Source of the DNA: Acidobacteriota bacterium
GTDB taxonomy: Bacteria; Acidobacteriota; Polarisedimenticolia; J045
Length of the DNA: 64,000 nucleotides
Direction: 5' to 3'
NCBI GenBank assembly: GCA_030949985.1
Contig: JAUZRX010000021.1
Location: forward strand, 1-64,000
Positions 17,621 to 25,976 of this stretch are shown one piece after another. Within the stretch, counting starts at the first letter, position 1. Each line of letters starts with the position of its first letter. The position numbers and the translations under genes are program-made. Under the pieces are notes generated by a model that saw nothing but the letters and a program-made list of their open reading frames with translations, searched no databases and was not told the origin of the DNA.

Positions 17621-19540
17621 CTATCTCGGAACGCTGGTCAGTGACGCCTGAAGCTGCTGGAGCTGGGCGATGGCCTGTTCAGCAGCCGAAAACTGCCTGA
17701 CCATGAGTTCTTCCTTGCGGGCCAGCGCCGCCTCGAGGGCCTCGATCCGCCTCTCTGCGACATCGATCGAATCGTCGTAGCTATCCTGGATCGACTTGAG
17801 GACCCCCTCGTAAGGGTCGGTCAGGCCGTCGATCTTGTCGTTGAAGGACTCGATGACACCGGCACTGTAGCCTACCGTGCCGAAATTACCGCCCTTGGCC
17901 GTGATCGAGGCCGCCGTGGCATAGACCGTGACGATCAACCCGTCCATGTTGGTCCCATCGGCCCCGATCAACTGCTGGCCGATTCCCTGGGCCGCCTGGC
18001 CACCGATACTGCCGGCCACGTCGATACCGGTATCCGTCAACTGGGTCGTGCCGATGCCGGTGCTGTTGCCGTCCGCCAGATCGGCCACGTCGCTGGTGAC
18101 GCGGATCGTGTAGTCGTCACCGTAGTCGTCCGCCCGGATGTGAAGTACGCCGGAGGAGGAATAGGCCGTGGCGGCCATGCCGTTGAGCTCGAAGGCACTG
18201 TTGATCTTGGAGACCACGTCGGTGATCGTGTCGCCCGCGGCCAGGGCCACATTGAGCGAGCTGCTGTTGAGCTCGATCGTCAGATTCTCGGCCTGACTGA
18301 GGCCGCCCGCGGCGATCGCCGTCGATCCGGCCACGTCGGCCCTTTCCGCAGCCTGGGTCACGGTCACCGCGTAGGTGCCCGCCACCGTGCGAGAGCTGGC
18401 GCTGTCGAAGACAACAGAGCTGTCCGTGGTCGAGCCGGTGGACATCAGCACAGCGGCGATTTCATCGAAGCGCCCCGCATCGACCAGGGCGTCGAACTTG
18501 GATCCCTCGAACTCGAGACGGCCGGTCCCGTCATCGGCGAAGGTGATGCCCAGCTCCGAAAGTGAAGAGAGTTTGCCGCTCGGAATGCCCGTGACACTGC
18601 CGGTGACGATCGACTGCAGGTCGAGCTGCACCTGGCGTACGGTCAGCGAACCGGCGACCGCGGAGGCGGCGCGGAACTCGGGAGTGCCGAATTGCTGGTC
18701 GAAGTAGTCGTTCACCTCGTTGTACGCGTCGACGAACTCCTGGAGCGACTTCTTGGCCGTTTCCGTGTCCTCGCTGACAGTCAGCGTGACTGCCGAAGAC
18801 GTCGTGCCGGTCAGGGAGAGGGTCACTCCCTGGATCGCTCCGGTGACGGAGTTGCTCGACGAGGTGATGGAGACGCCGTCCACGTCGAGCACCGCGTCCT
18901 GGGCGGCCTGCAATTCGTTACCCGCGGTATCGAGATTGAGGTTGGTCGTATCGGTGATGGTCAGGCTGTGGGTCGTTCCGGTCTCTTCCGAACGCACGAC
19001 GAGGATGTCGCTGGTCCCATCGTTGATGACCGTCGCGATGACGCCTTCGTCGGCGTTGTTGATTTCGTCCGCGATGGCCTGGAGCGAGTTGTTCCCGTTG
19101 GCCGAGCTGACGTTGACGGTAATCAGGTTGTTTCCCCCGGCCTGGATGGTGATCGTCCCATCGGTGACCAGGGGCGAATAGCGATCGCTCAGTCCATCCG
19201 AACGCACCCGGTGCGCCTGGGCGATCTGGGTCACATTGATTTGGTAAGATCCGGCAGACGCCTTGGAAGTGGCCTTCGCGGTCAGGGCATCCGAAGAAGA
19301 GAGGGACGTCGAGCGACCCGCGAGCTTGGCGCTGTCGTCGAGGCCCTCGAGCTTGGAGACGAAATCGTCGAGAAGGCCGGAGAACTGCGAAAAGGAGCTC
19401 TTGGCACGCTCGAAAGTGTCGATGCGATCCTGGATCGAATCGATCGGGACACGCCCGGCCTGCAGGACGGCATCGATGATCGCCCTGTAGTCCATACCGG
19501 AAGCGAAGCCCTGTCCAAACTGCACGGAGCCCAAAGGCAT
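17621..19540 (-). CDS. fliD: Flagellar cap protein FliD, enlarged
   Basis: FliD caps the filament and helps fold flagellin at the tip. At 639 residues it is longer than the usual 450-480. The N-terminal FliD_N region includes ASAGSYQINVTQIAQAHRV (about 94-112). A related strand, TVAGTYAVTVTQAAERADV, recurs at about 385-403, so a second FliD_N-like module seems inserted in the exposed part. The C-terminus is the expected coiled coil (AERRIEALEAALARKEELMV, about 596-615) ending in a Gln-rich helix. GGAGG lies upstream of the ATG at 19540. It follows flaG by 52 bp. Confidence 0.93.
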   Translation of the reverse strand: MPLGSVQFGQGFASGMDYRAIIDAVLQAGRVPIDSIQDRIDTFERAKSSFSQFSGLLDDFVSKLEGLDDSAKLAGRSTSLSSSDALTAKATSKASAGSYQINVTQIAQAHRVRSDGLSDRYSPLVTDGTITIQAGGNNLITVNVSSANGNNSLQAIADEINNADEGVIATVINDGTSDILVVRSEETGTTHSLTITDTTNLNLDTAGNELQAAQDAVLDVDGVSITSSSNSVTGAIQGVTLSLTGTTSSAVTLTVSEDTETAKKSLQEFVDAYNEVNDYFDQQFGTPEFRAASAVAGSLTVRQVQLDLQSIVTGSVTGIPSGKLSSLSELGITFADDGTGRLEFEGSKFDALVDAGRFDEIAAVLMSTGSTTDSSVVFDSASSRTVAGTYAVTVTQAAERADVAGSTAIAAGGLSQAENLTIELNSSSLNVALAAGDTITDVVSKINSAFELNGMAATAYSSSGVLHIRADDYGDDYTIRVTSDVADLADGNSTGIGTTQLTDTGIDVAGSIGGQAAQGIGQQLIGADGTNMDGLIVTVYATAASITAKGGNFGTVGYSAGVIESFNDKIDGLTDPYEGVLKSIQDSYDDSIDVAERRIEALEAALARKEELMVRQFSAAEQAIAQLQQLQASLTSVPR

Positions 19541-19592
19541 AGGGGTGTTCCTCCTTGCCGTTCCACGGGTCCGGGGACCCGAACGTGGACGA

Positions 19593-20027
19593 TCAAGCCG
19601 TTTCGTCGATCAACATGCCGAGAAAGCGCTCGAGTTTCTTGGCAAACTCGATCTGCTCCTCGCTGGGGATCGTCCGTAGAACCTTATCGGTTCTCGCATC
19701 GAGAACCTTGAGCTGGAACACTCCTTCCTCTACATGTTCATAGTCGAAACGCAGCTCGCGGAGATATCCACGTTCCTGGACCTCCGTCAAGCGCCTTCCG
19801 ATGTCTTCCGCGACTTCTCGCATGGAGGGCTGATCCGGGGGACCCGTCCCTTCCTTCCGTGGTACCGGTTCCTGTCCTTGTCCGACGGGCTGGCCCGCTG
19901 GAGCCACCGTGAGAGTGTCGCTGGATCGCCCACTTACGTCTTCTTTTTGCCCTCCAGCCTTCTCCCGGGGGCGCAGGGGCGACACGGAGGTGACAGGAGG
20001 GACCGCATCCATCATCTCGCTGGTCAT
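19593..20027 (-). CDS. flaG: FlaG-family flagellar protein
   Basis: This 144-residue protein has a disordered N-terminal half and a conserved FlaG C-terminal domain (LRFDYEHVEEGVFQLKVLDA, then VLRTIPSEEQIEFAKKLERF). FlaG proteins influence filament length, and their genes usually sit beside fliD, as here. GGAGG precedes the ATG at 20027. The gene lies between the first flagellin and fliD and probably heads the flaG-fliD-fliS-fliT unit, with possible read-through from the flagellin gene. Confidence 0.88.
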   Translation of the reverse strand: MTSEMMDAVPPVTSVSPLRPREKAGGQKEDVSGRSSDTLTVAPAGQPVGQGQEPVPRKEGTGPPDQPSMREVAEDIGRRLTEVQERGYLRELRFDYEHVEEGVFQLKVLDARTDKVLRTIPSEEQIEFAKKLERFLGMLIDETA

Positions 20028-20060
20028 CTCTTGGCCTCCTCGAGTTCGAAAGTCCTCGGG

Positions 20061-20087
20061 CAGGGCGGGACACCGTGCCCCGCCCTG
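20061..20087 (-). terminator. Strong stem-loop in the 3' region of flagellin gene 1
   Basis: CAGGGCGGG at 20061-20069 pairs perfectly with CCCGCCCTG at 20079-20087 over a 9-base loop. There is no T-run on the downstream (minus) side, so it could limit read-through into flaG or protect the flagellin mRNA 3' end rather than act as a classical terminator. Confidence 0.45.
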
Positions 20088-20104
20088 TCAAAAGGACCGC
20101 CCCG

Positions 20105-20947
20105 TTATCCGAGCAGGGACAGTACGCTCTGGCTCGAGATGTTCGCCTGAGCCAGGGCCGAGATCCCGGTCTGGTTGAGCACCTGGAACTTGGTCAGGTT
20201 CACCACCTCCGCCGCGATGTCCGCGTCGCTGATCTGGGACTCGGCGGCCTTGAGGTTCTCCGCCTGCACCGTGATGACCTGGATCGCGTTGGTCAGACGG
20301 TTGTAGACGGCACCCAAATCACCGCGATTCGAAGCGATGGTGTCGATGGCGCTCTGCAGGGCCACCAGCTCGTCCTGGGCAGAGGAGGCCAGGTTCAGCA
20401 CGGTGCCGGCGGTATTGAGGCCGAGACCGGCGGCCGTGACGGCGGTCGTGGTGATCCGCAGGCTGTCGTTGGCGGTGTTGCCCATTCCGATCTGGACGTC
20501 GACGGTGGCACCGCCGGCGCTGAGCAGGTTGACGCCGTTGAACTCCACGGTAGAGGCGATTCGATCGATCTCGTTGAGGATCGCGGTGTATTCGTCGTTC
20601 AGGGCCCCCTTGGAGGTGCTGTTGTCGGCACCGGAGGTTTCGGATGCGGCCTGGGAGGCCAGAGTGACGGCACGCTGAAGCAGGTTGCTGATCTCACCGA
20701 GCGCCGAGTCGGTGACGTTGATCACGCCGATGCCGTCGTTGGCGTTACGAACGCCCTGGTTGAGAGCAGCCACGTCGGCGCGCAGGGCGTCGGCGATGGC
20801 CAAGCCTGCAGCGTCGTCCTTGGCGCCGTTGATCCGCAGACCGGAGGACAGACGCTCGAGGGTCCGGCTCATGCCGATCTGGGTCTTGCTGAGCTTGTTC
20901 ATCGCGTTGAGGGCGCCGAGGTTCGAGACGACAGAGAATCCAGCCAT
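20105..20947 (-). CDS. Flagellin (copy 1)
   Basis: This is a filament subunit of 280 residues. It is short because it has only the D0/D1 parts and no variable D2/D3 domains. N-terminal landmarks are LERLSSGLRINGAKDDAAGL and NDGIGVINVTDSALGEI; the C-terminal landmarks are ESQISDADIAAEVVNLTKFQ and the LLG end. The ATG at 20947 has AAGGAGG 8 bases upstream, and the open frame farther upstream is not coding. It is paralogous to the flagellin gene upstream. Confidence 0.95.
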   Translation of the reverse strand: MAGFSVVSNLGALNAMNKLSKTQIGMSRTLERLSSGLRINGAKDDAAGLAIADALRADVAALNQGVRNANDGIGVINVTDSALGEISNLLQRAVTLASQAASETSGADNSTSKGALNDEYTAILNEIDRIASTVEFNGVNLLSAGGATVDVQIGMGNTANDSLRITTTAVTAAGLGLNTAGTVLNLASSAQDELVALQSAIDTIASNRGDLGAVYNRLTNAIQVITVQAENLKAAESQISDADIAAEVVNLTKFQVLNQTGISALAQANISSQSVLSLLG

Positions 20948-21299
20948 GTTGTTTCCTCCTTGAAAGTGCGGGCGGCGTCCATGCCGTCCGGGCAGCTTCT
21001 GCTGCCTTTCGCTTTGCCGTTGCCGGCGTTGTCTGAAAAAGAGGTTCCTTCCCTGTTTCCCTAGGCTTGCGATAGCCACCGCGCCTGGCCAGGCGGGCTC
21101 CCGGGGGCTCGTAAGCGGCGGCTCGCGGTGCCTTTCGTGAGGACTTTTCGGAGGGAGGAAAAGGATCTTTAGCCCCGATCGGGGCGCAACAGACGGGCGA
21201 TGCCGCCGCCCGGGATTCGGTCGATCCCGAGCGGCGTTATCCGGAGGTTTTCGAACGGCCTGGTGTCGGCTTCAGAAACCGACAATTTTTTCCGCGCCG
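20948..21299. other. Intergenic region between the two flagellin genes
   Basis: The 352 bp hold the ribosome site of flagellin 1, the stem-loop described at 21172-21185, and a GCCGGCAA at about 21022-21029 (minus strand). That octamer resembles a sigma-28 -10 box (GCCGATAA) but lacks a convincing -35. I see no gene. Confidence 0.5.
21172..21185 (-). terminator. Short palindromic stem-loop after flagellin gene 2
   Basis: GCCCC-GATC-GGGGC forms a compact hairpin about 115 bp after the flagellin 2 stop. On the minus strand it is followed by TAAAGATCCTTTTCC, a broken T-rich stretch, so it is a possible weak terminator. Confidence 0.4.
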
Positions 21300-22136
21300 C
21301 TACTGCAGCAGGCTCAGCACGTTCTGAGAAGAGTTGTTCGCCTGTCCGAGGGCGGCCAGGCCACTCTGGGTCAGGACCTGGTATTTCGTCATGTTCACGA
21401 CTTCCTGGGCGATGTTCGCGTCGCGAATCTGGCTCTCGGCAGCCATCAGGTTCTCCGCCTGGACCGTGATCACGGCGATCGTGTTGGTCAGACGATTGTA
21501 GGAGGCGCCGAGGTCGCCACGATCGGAGGAAACCGTATCGATCGCGCTCTGCAGGGCGACCAGCTCGTTCCGAGCATCGGACTTGGTCAGCAGCTGATCG
21601 CTGGCCAGGCCGAGGCTGGCGGCCGAGATGGCGCTGGTGGTGACCGTGATCCGGTCGTTGGTCGACGAGGACAGGCCCACCTGAACGTCGATCGTCGCTC
21701 CGCCGGAGGACAGCAGGTTGATACCGTTGAACGAGACGGTGGAAGCGATCCTGTCGATCTCCGAGAGGATCTGGTTGTACTCGTCGTTGATCGCGCTCTT
21801 GGACGACGAGCTGTCCTGACCCGAGGTATCCGACGCGGCCTGTTCGGCCAGGGTCATCGCTCGTTGGAGCATGTTCGAAATCTCGTTGAGCGCCGAGTCG
21901 GCGACGTTGATCACGCTCAGGCCGTCATTGGCGTTGCGGACGGCCTGGTTGAGCCCCTGCACATCGGCTCGCAGGTTCTCCGCGATGGCCAGGCCGGCGG
22001 CATCATCGGCGGCACCGTTGATCCGCAGGCCCGAGGAGAGCCGATTCAGTGTCACGTTCAGATTTCGTTCCGTGGACACCAACTGGTTGTGAGCTTTCAG
22101 TGCTCCGATGTTGGTCACTACCGAAAACGCAGCCAT
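21300..22136 (-). CDS. Flagellin (copy 2)
   Basis: This 278-residue filament subunit has only conserved ends: LNRLSSGLRINGAADDAAGL, NDGLSVINVADSALNEISNM, AESQIRDANIAQEVVNMTKY and a C-terminal NVLSLLQ. The ATG at 22136 has GGAGG about 9 bases upstream. It is clearly similar to copy 1 across its whole length, with most differences in the central part (GLSSSTNDRITVTTSAISAA). Having two flagellins suggests either a composite filament or alternative expression; the sequence does not decide between them. Confidence 0.95.
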   Translation of the reverse strand: MAAFSVVTNIGALKAHNQLVSTERNLNVTLNRLSSGLRINGAADDAAGLAIAENLRADVQGLNQAVRNANDGLSVINVADSALNEISNMLQRAMTLAEQAASDTSGQDSSSSKSAINDEYNQILSEIDRIASTVSFNGINLLSSGGATIDVQVGLSSSTNDRITVTTSAISAASLGLASDQLLTKSDARNELVALQSAIDTVSSDRGDLGASYNRLTNTIAVITVQAENLMAAESQIRDANIAQEVVNMTKYQVLTQSGLAALGQANNSSQNVLSLLQ

Positions 22137-22180
22137 TTCTTTAACCTCCGTTCCACGGCGAGCGGGTCCAGAAAACCTCT

Positions 22181-22194
22181 GCCAGGTTGGCGCC
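22181..22194 (-). promoter_or_regulatory. Possible sigma-54 promoter of flagellin gene 2
   Basis: Minus-strand GGCGCCAACCTGGC keeps the GG-N10-GC spacing, with one mismatch in each core (GGCGC for GGCAC, TGGCA for TTGCA). It lies 45 bp upstream of the ATG. In G+C-rich DNA this spacing can occur by chance. Confidence 0.3.
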
Positions 22195-22326
22195 CGGCCG
22201 TGTTCGTTCTTCTCCTCGACCGTTTCTGCTGGGACTTTAGAACCCGTTTTCGCGTTTCCCTTGCCGAACGGGCCGGAACGAACCAACTTTGATCAGGAAG
22301 ACCCTGAAGGAGCAAGAGTTAGACCC

Positions 22327-23379
22327 ATGGCCAACAAGGCTTCACAAGTCCATGAACAGCAGTGTTCGATTCGTCACCCGGTGGCCGATTCCTCGACACA
22401 GGGGCGGATTCCGGCCACTGGCGGGGCTCCCGCCCCGGTTTCAGGAGAACTCCTCGGCCGCCTGGCGCGCTGCCTGGCCCTCGAAGAACTCGAAGAAATG
22501 GTGATCGAGGTCCTTCGTAGCCGGGTGCCGGAACGCACCCTGCTGGTCAACCTGGCCTCTCCCGCCACTGAACCCCGGCGGCTGGCGGAACCCGGACGCC
22601 CCACCCGCCCCTGGCCGGCACGGCGCCGGATCCCCCCTCTGCTGGCGGTGCCCATTCAGGACCAGGAGGAGGTGCTGGGCTGGATCGCCGTGGTGGATGA
22701 CGGCAATGATGACGAGAGGTCCACGCGGAAGGCCCGGGCCGCCCTGCGGGAAATCGCCGCCGCGGCCGGCATCCCCACGCGCAACGCCCACGTGCACGGG
22801 GAAGCCCTTGCGCTGGCCCTGCGGGACCCCCTGACCGGGCTGTTCAACCGCCGGGCCTTCGAGGCCTTCATCGAACGAGAATCCCAGGGTGCCCTTCGCA
22901 GCGGGCGCCCGCTGACCTTGATCCTGATCGATCTCGACGATTTCAAACCGATCAACGATCGCTTCGGGCATCCCGCCGGGGACGCCCTTCTGGCCTCCGT
23001 GGCGGGCGTTCTGCTGTCGAACCTGCGACGCTCCGATATCGTCGCCCGTATCGGCGGCGATGAATTCGCCGTACTTTTGCCAGAAACCGGCCTCGACGCC
23101 GGGGTCAAGCTGGCACGTCGCCTGAGGAACGCCTTGGCCAGGGCAAAAATAAGGCAAAATGATGGCGATCCCCTCCTGCGAGCCCGGGGCAGCTTCGGCG
23201 TGGCCGAACTGGAGAACTCCGGCGGCGGGGCTCAAGGACTGGTGGAGGCCGCCGACCGCGCTCTCTATTCAGCCAAGCGTCGCGGAGGCCACCGGGTCCA
23301 CCGCGGCCAGGGCCGCCGGCGCCAGGATCGCGCCTCCCGCCTCCACCCCACCGCCAGGAAACAGGAGAGCAACCCATGA
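22327..23379 (+). CDS. GGDEF diguanylate cyclase
   Basis: This enzyme makes cyclic di-GMP from two GTP. The 350-residue product has an N-terminal region (about 30-170) with a weakly GAF-like stretch, LLAVPIQDQEEVLGWIAVVD, and a C-terminal GGDEF domain starting at LALRDPLTGLFNRRAFEAF. The active loop RIGGDEFAVLLPE is intact, and an inhibitory-site RxxD (RRSD) lies five residues before it, so product inhibition is likely. There is no membrane segment. I took the ATG at 22327; the upstream open frame is antisense to the flagellin 5' region. Its stop overlaps the PilZ gene start. Confidence 0.93.
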   Translation: MANKASQVHEQQCSIRHPVADSSTQGRIPATGGAPAPVSGELLGRLARCLALEELEEMVIEVLRSRVPERTLLVNLASPATEPRRLAEPGRPTRPWPARRRIPPLLAVPIQDQEEVLGWIAVVDDGNDDERSTRKARAALREIAAAAGIPTRNAHVHGEALALALRDPLTGLFNRRAFEAFIERESQGALRSGRPLTLILIDLDDFKPINDRFGHPAGDALLASVAGVLLSNLRRSDIVARIGGDEFAVLLPETGLDAGVKLARRLRNALARAKIRQNDGDPLLRARGSFGVAELENSGGGAQGLVEAADRALYSAKRRGGHRVHRGQGRRRQDRASRLHPTARKQESNP

Positions 23380-23966
23380 CTATCAGCGACACCTCCCGCT
23401 CCTTCGCCCGTGTGGACGTGCGCATTCCCGTGCGCCTGCAAATCCTCGATGCCCAGCAGGCGGCCGAGCTCGCCGAGCGGCTCGAGATGGAGCCCACTTA
23501 TGCCCAGAAGCTCTCCATCGACCACCCGGGTCGCGAAGCACGCAGCAGTTGGGAGCGGCTGGCTCTCTATACCCTGATCGAGCGGCTCGAGAAGCTCGAA
23601 CGGGGCCTCGAGAAGATCGCGGACAACCTGGGCGTGTCGCTGGCCGATGGCCCCGAATGGATCGAGGGAGAAACGGTGAGTCTCTCGGGATCGGGTGCCG
23701 GACTCAGGCTGCCCCGCAAACTCGAGGAGGGCACACCGGTGGAAGTGGAGTTCACCCTTCTCGGTGAGCCTACGGGAGTCGTCCGCATCCTCGGGCACAT
23801 CGTCACCCTGGTTCATCCCGACGGCGACCGGCTCCCCGTCGGACGCTATCACCTGGGGGTGGCCTTCGACGCCTTTCACGACGACGACCGGCAGGCCATT
23901 ATTCGCTACACATTCGCCCAGCAGCGAGCCCAGATTCGAGAGATGCGAGCCGACGAGGATCCTTGA
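23376..23966 (+). CDS. PilZ-domain cyclic di-GMP receptor with helical insertion
   Basis: This 196-residue protein is coupled by a 4-bp overlap to the diguanylate cyclase. The PilZ arginine motif is RVDVRIPVR near residues 12-20. The second motif, normally D/NxSxxG, reads SLSGSG (about 103-108), with serine first. About 80 residues of mostly helical, charged sequence (for example LIERLEKLERGLEKIADNL) separate the two motifs, a longer gap than in simple PilZ proteins. A role tuning flagellar function by c-di-GMP is inferred from the location. Confidence 0.8.
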   Translation: MTISDTSRSFARVDVRIPVRLQILDAQQAAELAERLEMEPTYAQKLSIDHPGREARSSWERLALYTLIERLEKLERGLEKIADNLGVSLADGPEWIEGETVSLSGSGAGLRLPRKLEEGTPVEVEFTLLGEPTGVVRILGHIVTLVHPDGDRLPVGRYHLGVAFDAFHDDDRQAIIRYTFAQQRAQIREMRADEDP

Positions 23967-24033
23967 CGCCCCCGCGGGAAGTCACCGCCCCCGCGATCTC
24001 GGGCGATCCGGCACGCCGCCGAATCCGAGAACG

Positions 24034-24486
24034 CTACTCCTCGCGCAGCACATCGAGGACTTCCCCGGCGGACCGGGCGGCCAGCAGGCGAGAGATGGCC
24101 TGGCGATTCTGGATCAGGCGGGCGATCTGGCCGAGGACCTGGACGTGCTCGGCGGTCGCCTCGGGGGGGCCGAGCAAAACGAAGAAAAGGCGGACCGGCT
24201 GACCGTCCCGCGCACCGAAGTCGATGCCCTCGCCGGCCAGCCGGACGACGGCCAGACCGACGCGGTCCGAGTCTTCGCAGCGGGCATGGGGGACGGCCAC
24301 ACCGGGAGCGATAGCCGTGCTCATGATCCTCTCGCGATCGAGCAGCTTGGCCCTGGCGCGCTCAGCCTGGTTCAAGAAACCCGTTCGGGCGAGCGTCTCG
24401 GTGACCGCGGTGAACAGACTCTCCGCATCACCGGCTTCCAGGTCGACAAGGACCCAGCGCGGGTCGATGCGTTCGGCGAGACTCAC
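24034..24486 (-). CDS. ptsN: PTS EIIA-Ntr-type regulatory protein
   Basis: This 150-residue protein is a single PTS EIIA type-2 domain of the nitrogen-PTS kind, with the phosphorylatable His67 in APGVAVPHAR and the family segment VRLFFVLLGPPEATAEHVQVLGQIARLI. Such proteins regulate rather than transport, being phosphorylated by a PTS-Ntr chain. Its GTG overlaps the nuoN stop (GTGA), so it is the last gene of the complex I operon. That is unusual, since ptsN normally sits by rpoN. No other PTS gene is in the window. Confidence 0.82.
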   Translation of the reverse strand: MSLAERIDPRWVLVDLEAGDAESLFTAVTETLARTGFLNQAERARAKLLDRERIMSTAIAPGVAVPHARCEDSDRVGLAVVRLAGEGIDFGARDGQPVRLFFVLLGPPEATAEHVQVLGQIARLIQNRQAISRLLAARSAGEVLDVLREE

Positions 24487-25964
24487 GGCAGGAGGGCGAT
24501 CCCGACGTGCACCCGGGAAAGCGGACCCAGGACCAACGACGGTGCCACGCCGAGGACGACGGTGCCTGCCACGGCCAGGGCCACCGCCACGGCAGCCGGC
24601 AGCGGCACCTTCAGGTTGTCTACGAGGGACCGCTCGGGAGCGCGGAAGAACATGGCGACGATCACCTTAAGATAGTACGCCGCGCCGATCACGGCCGCGA
24701 CGCCCATCACGACCGCCAGCCCCACGTGCCCCGAACGCACGGCCGCGAGGAAGATCGTGTACTTGCCCACGAAGCCGCCAAGGGGAGGAATGCCCGTCAG
24801 TGAGAGCATGAAGACGCCCATCGCGATGGCGAGCAGCGGCCGACGCTGAAAGAGCCCGGAGAAGTGAGAGAGATGGTCGGCATCCTCGCCGTCTTCCTGG
24901 AACAGGGAGAGCACCACGAAGGCGCCGACGGTCATGAAGGTATAGACCAGCAGGTAGAACAGCACGTTGGCCGCTCCCACTTCGATCGGCGCGATCAGGC
25001 CGAGCAGCAGGTAACCCGCGTGAGCCACCGAGGAGTAGGCCAACAGGCGCTTGAGCCGATCCTGGACCAGCGCCAGCAGATTGCCGACGAGCATCGTAGC
25101 CACAGCCAGCACCGACAGGGCCAGCACCCAGCGGGATGAAACCTCCGCGCTACCATCGAAGCCGGTGTGGAGCATGCGCAACAATACGCCGAAAGCCGCG
25201 GCCTTCGTCCCCGCGGCCATGAAGGCCGTCACCGGCGTGGGCGCTCCCTGGTAGACGTCGGGCACCCAGAAATGGAAGGGCACGGCCCCCACCTTGAAGG
25301 CGAAGGCGACGATGATCAGGGCCAGGCCGGCAAGCAGCATCGGCATACCAAAGACCTCGCCGCTGATCACAGCGCCACCGATGCCCACCAGGTCGAAGCG
25401 TCCCGTCACTCCGTATACCAGGGCGATGCCATAAACGAAAAGGGCGGTCGAGAAGGCGCCGAGCAGGAAATACTTCAGCGCCGCCTCCACCGAGCGTTGC
25501 TGCCCTCGCACCATCCCGGTCATCACGTAGAGCGCGATGGACAGGACCTCGAGACCGATGAAGATCATCACCAGGTTCTCGGTAGCGACCATGATGGTCA
25601 TTCCCGTCACGGCGAAGAACATCAACGGGAAGATCTCTCCCCGGTAGGCATCGACGCGTTCGAGGTAGGCCGGGATGACGAGCAGCGCCATCAGGCCCGC
25701 CACCGCGAACATGACATCGAGCCACAGGGCCATCGGATCGCAGCGCAGCATCTCCATGCCACCCTGGCCGGCGGTTCCCGTGTAGAGCAGGCTGATCGGC
25801 ACCAGGGTGCTGACCAGCATTCCTCCGACCGCGATATACCACAGCCAACGTCGATCATCGCGCCGCAGCAGCGGCACACCGATCAACAACAGCAGGCCGT
25901 AGACCGCCGGAAAGAGGGTCGGCATCATGGCCCTGAGGTCCAGCATCAGTTCCGTTCCAGCCAT
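24483..25964 (-). CDS. nuoN: NADH-quinone oxidoreductase subunit N
   Basis: NuoN is an antiporter-like membrane subunit of complex I that takes part in proton pumping. The 493-residue product has about 14 membrane helices. It carries the NuoN-specific segment RSVEAALKYFLLGAFSTALF and the broken-helix region AFKVGAVPFHFWVPDVYQGA with the conserved lysine, followed by PTPVTAFMAAGTKAAAF. It starts 12 bp after nuoL with no nuoM between, and is coupled to the EIIA gene. Confidence 0.95.
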   Translation of the reverse strand: MAGTELMLDLRAMMPTLFPAVYGLLLLIGVPLLRRDDRRWLWYIAVGGMLVSTLVPISLLYTGTAGQGGMEMLRCDPMALWLDVMFAVAGLMALLVIPAYLERVDAYRGEIFPLMFFAVTGMTIMVATENLVMIFIGLEVLSIALYVMTGMVRGQQRSVEAALKYFLLGAFSTALFVYGIALVYGVTGRFDLVGIGGAVISGEVFGMPMLLAGLALIIVAFAFKVGAVPFHFWVPDVYQGAPTPVTAFMAAGTKAAAFGVLLRMLHTGFDGSAEVSSRWVLALSVLAVATMLVGNLLALVQDRLKRLLAYSSVAHAGYLLLGLIAPIEVGAANVLFYLLVYTFMTVGAFVVLSLFQEDGEDADHLSHFSGLFQRRPLLAIAMGVFMLSLTGIPPLGGFVGKYTIFLAAVRSGHVGLAVVMGVAAVIGAAYYLKVIVAMFFRAPERSLVDNLKVPLPAAVAVALAVAGTVVLGVAPSLVLGPLSRVHVGIALLP

Positions 25965-25976
25965 CGCCCCGATCCC

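Noticed and set aside
20070-20085. GGCAC with CCGC resembling a sigma-54 promoter ahead of flaG
   Set aside because: The GG to GC spacing is off by one base, and the match is explained by the flagellin stem-loop.
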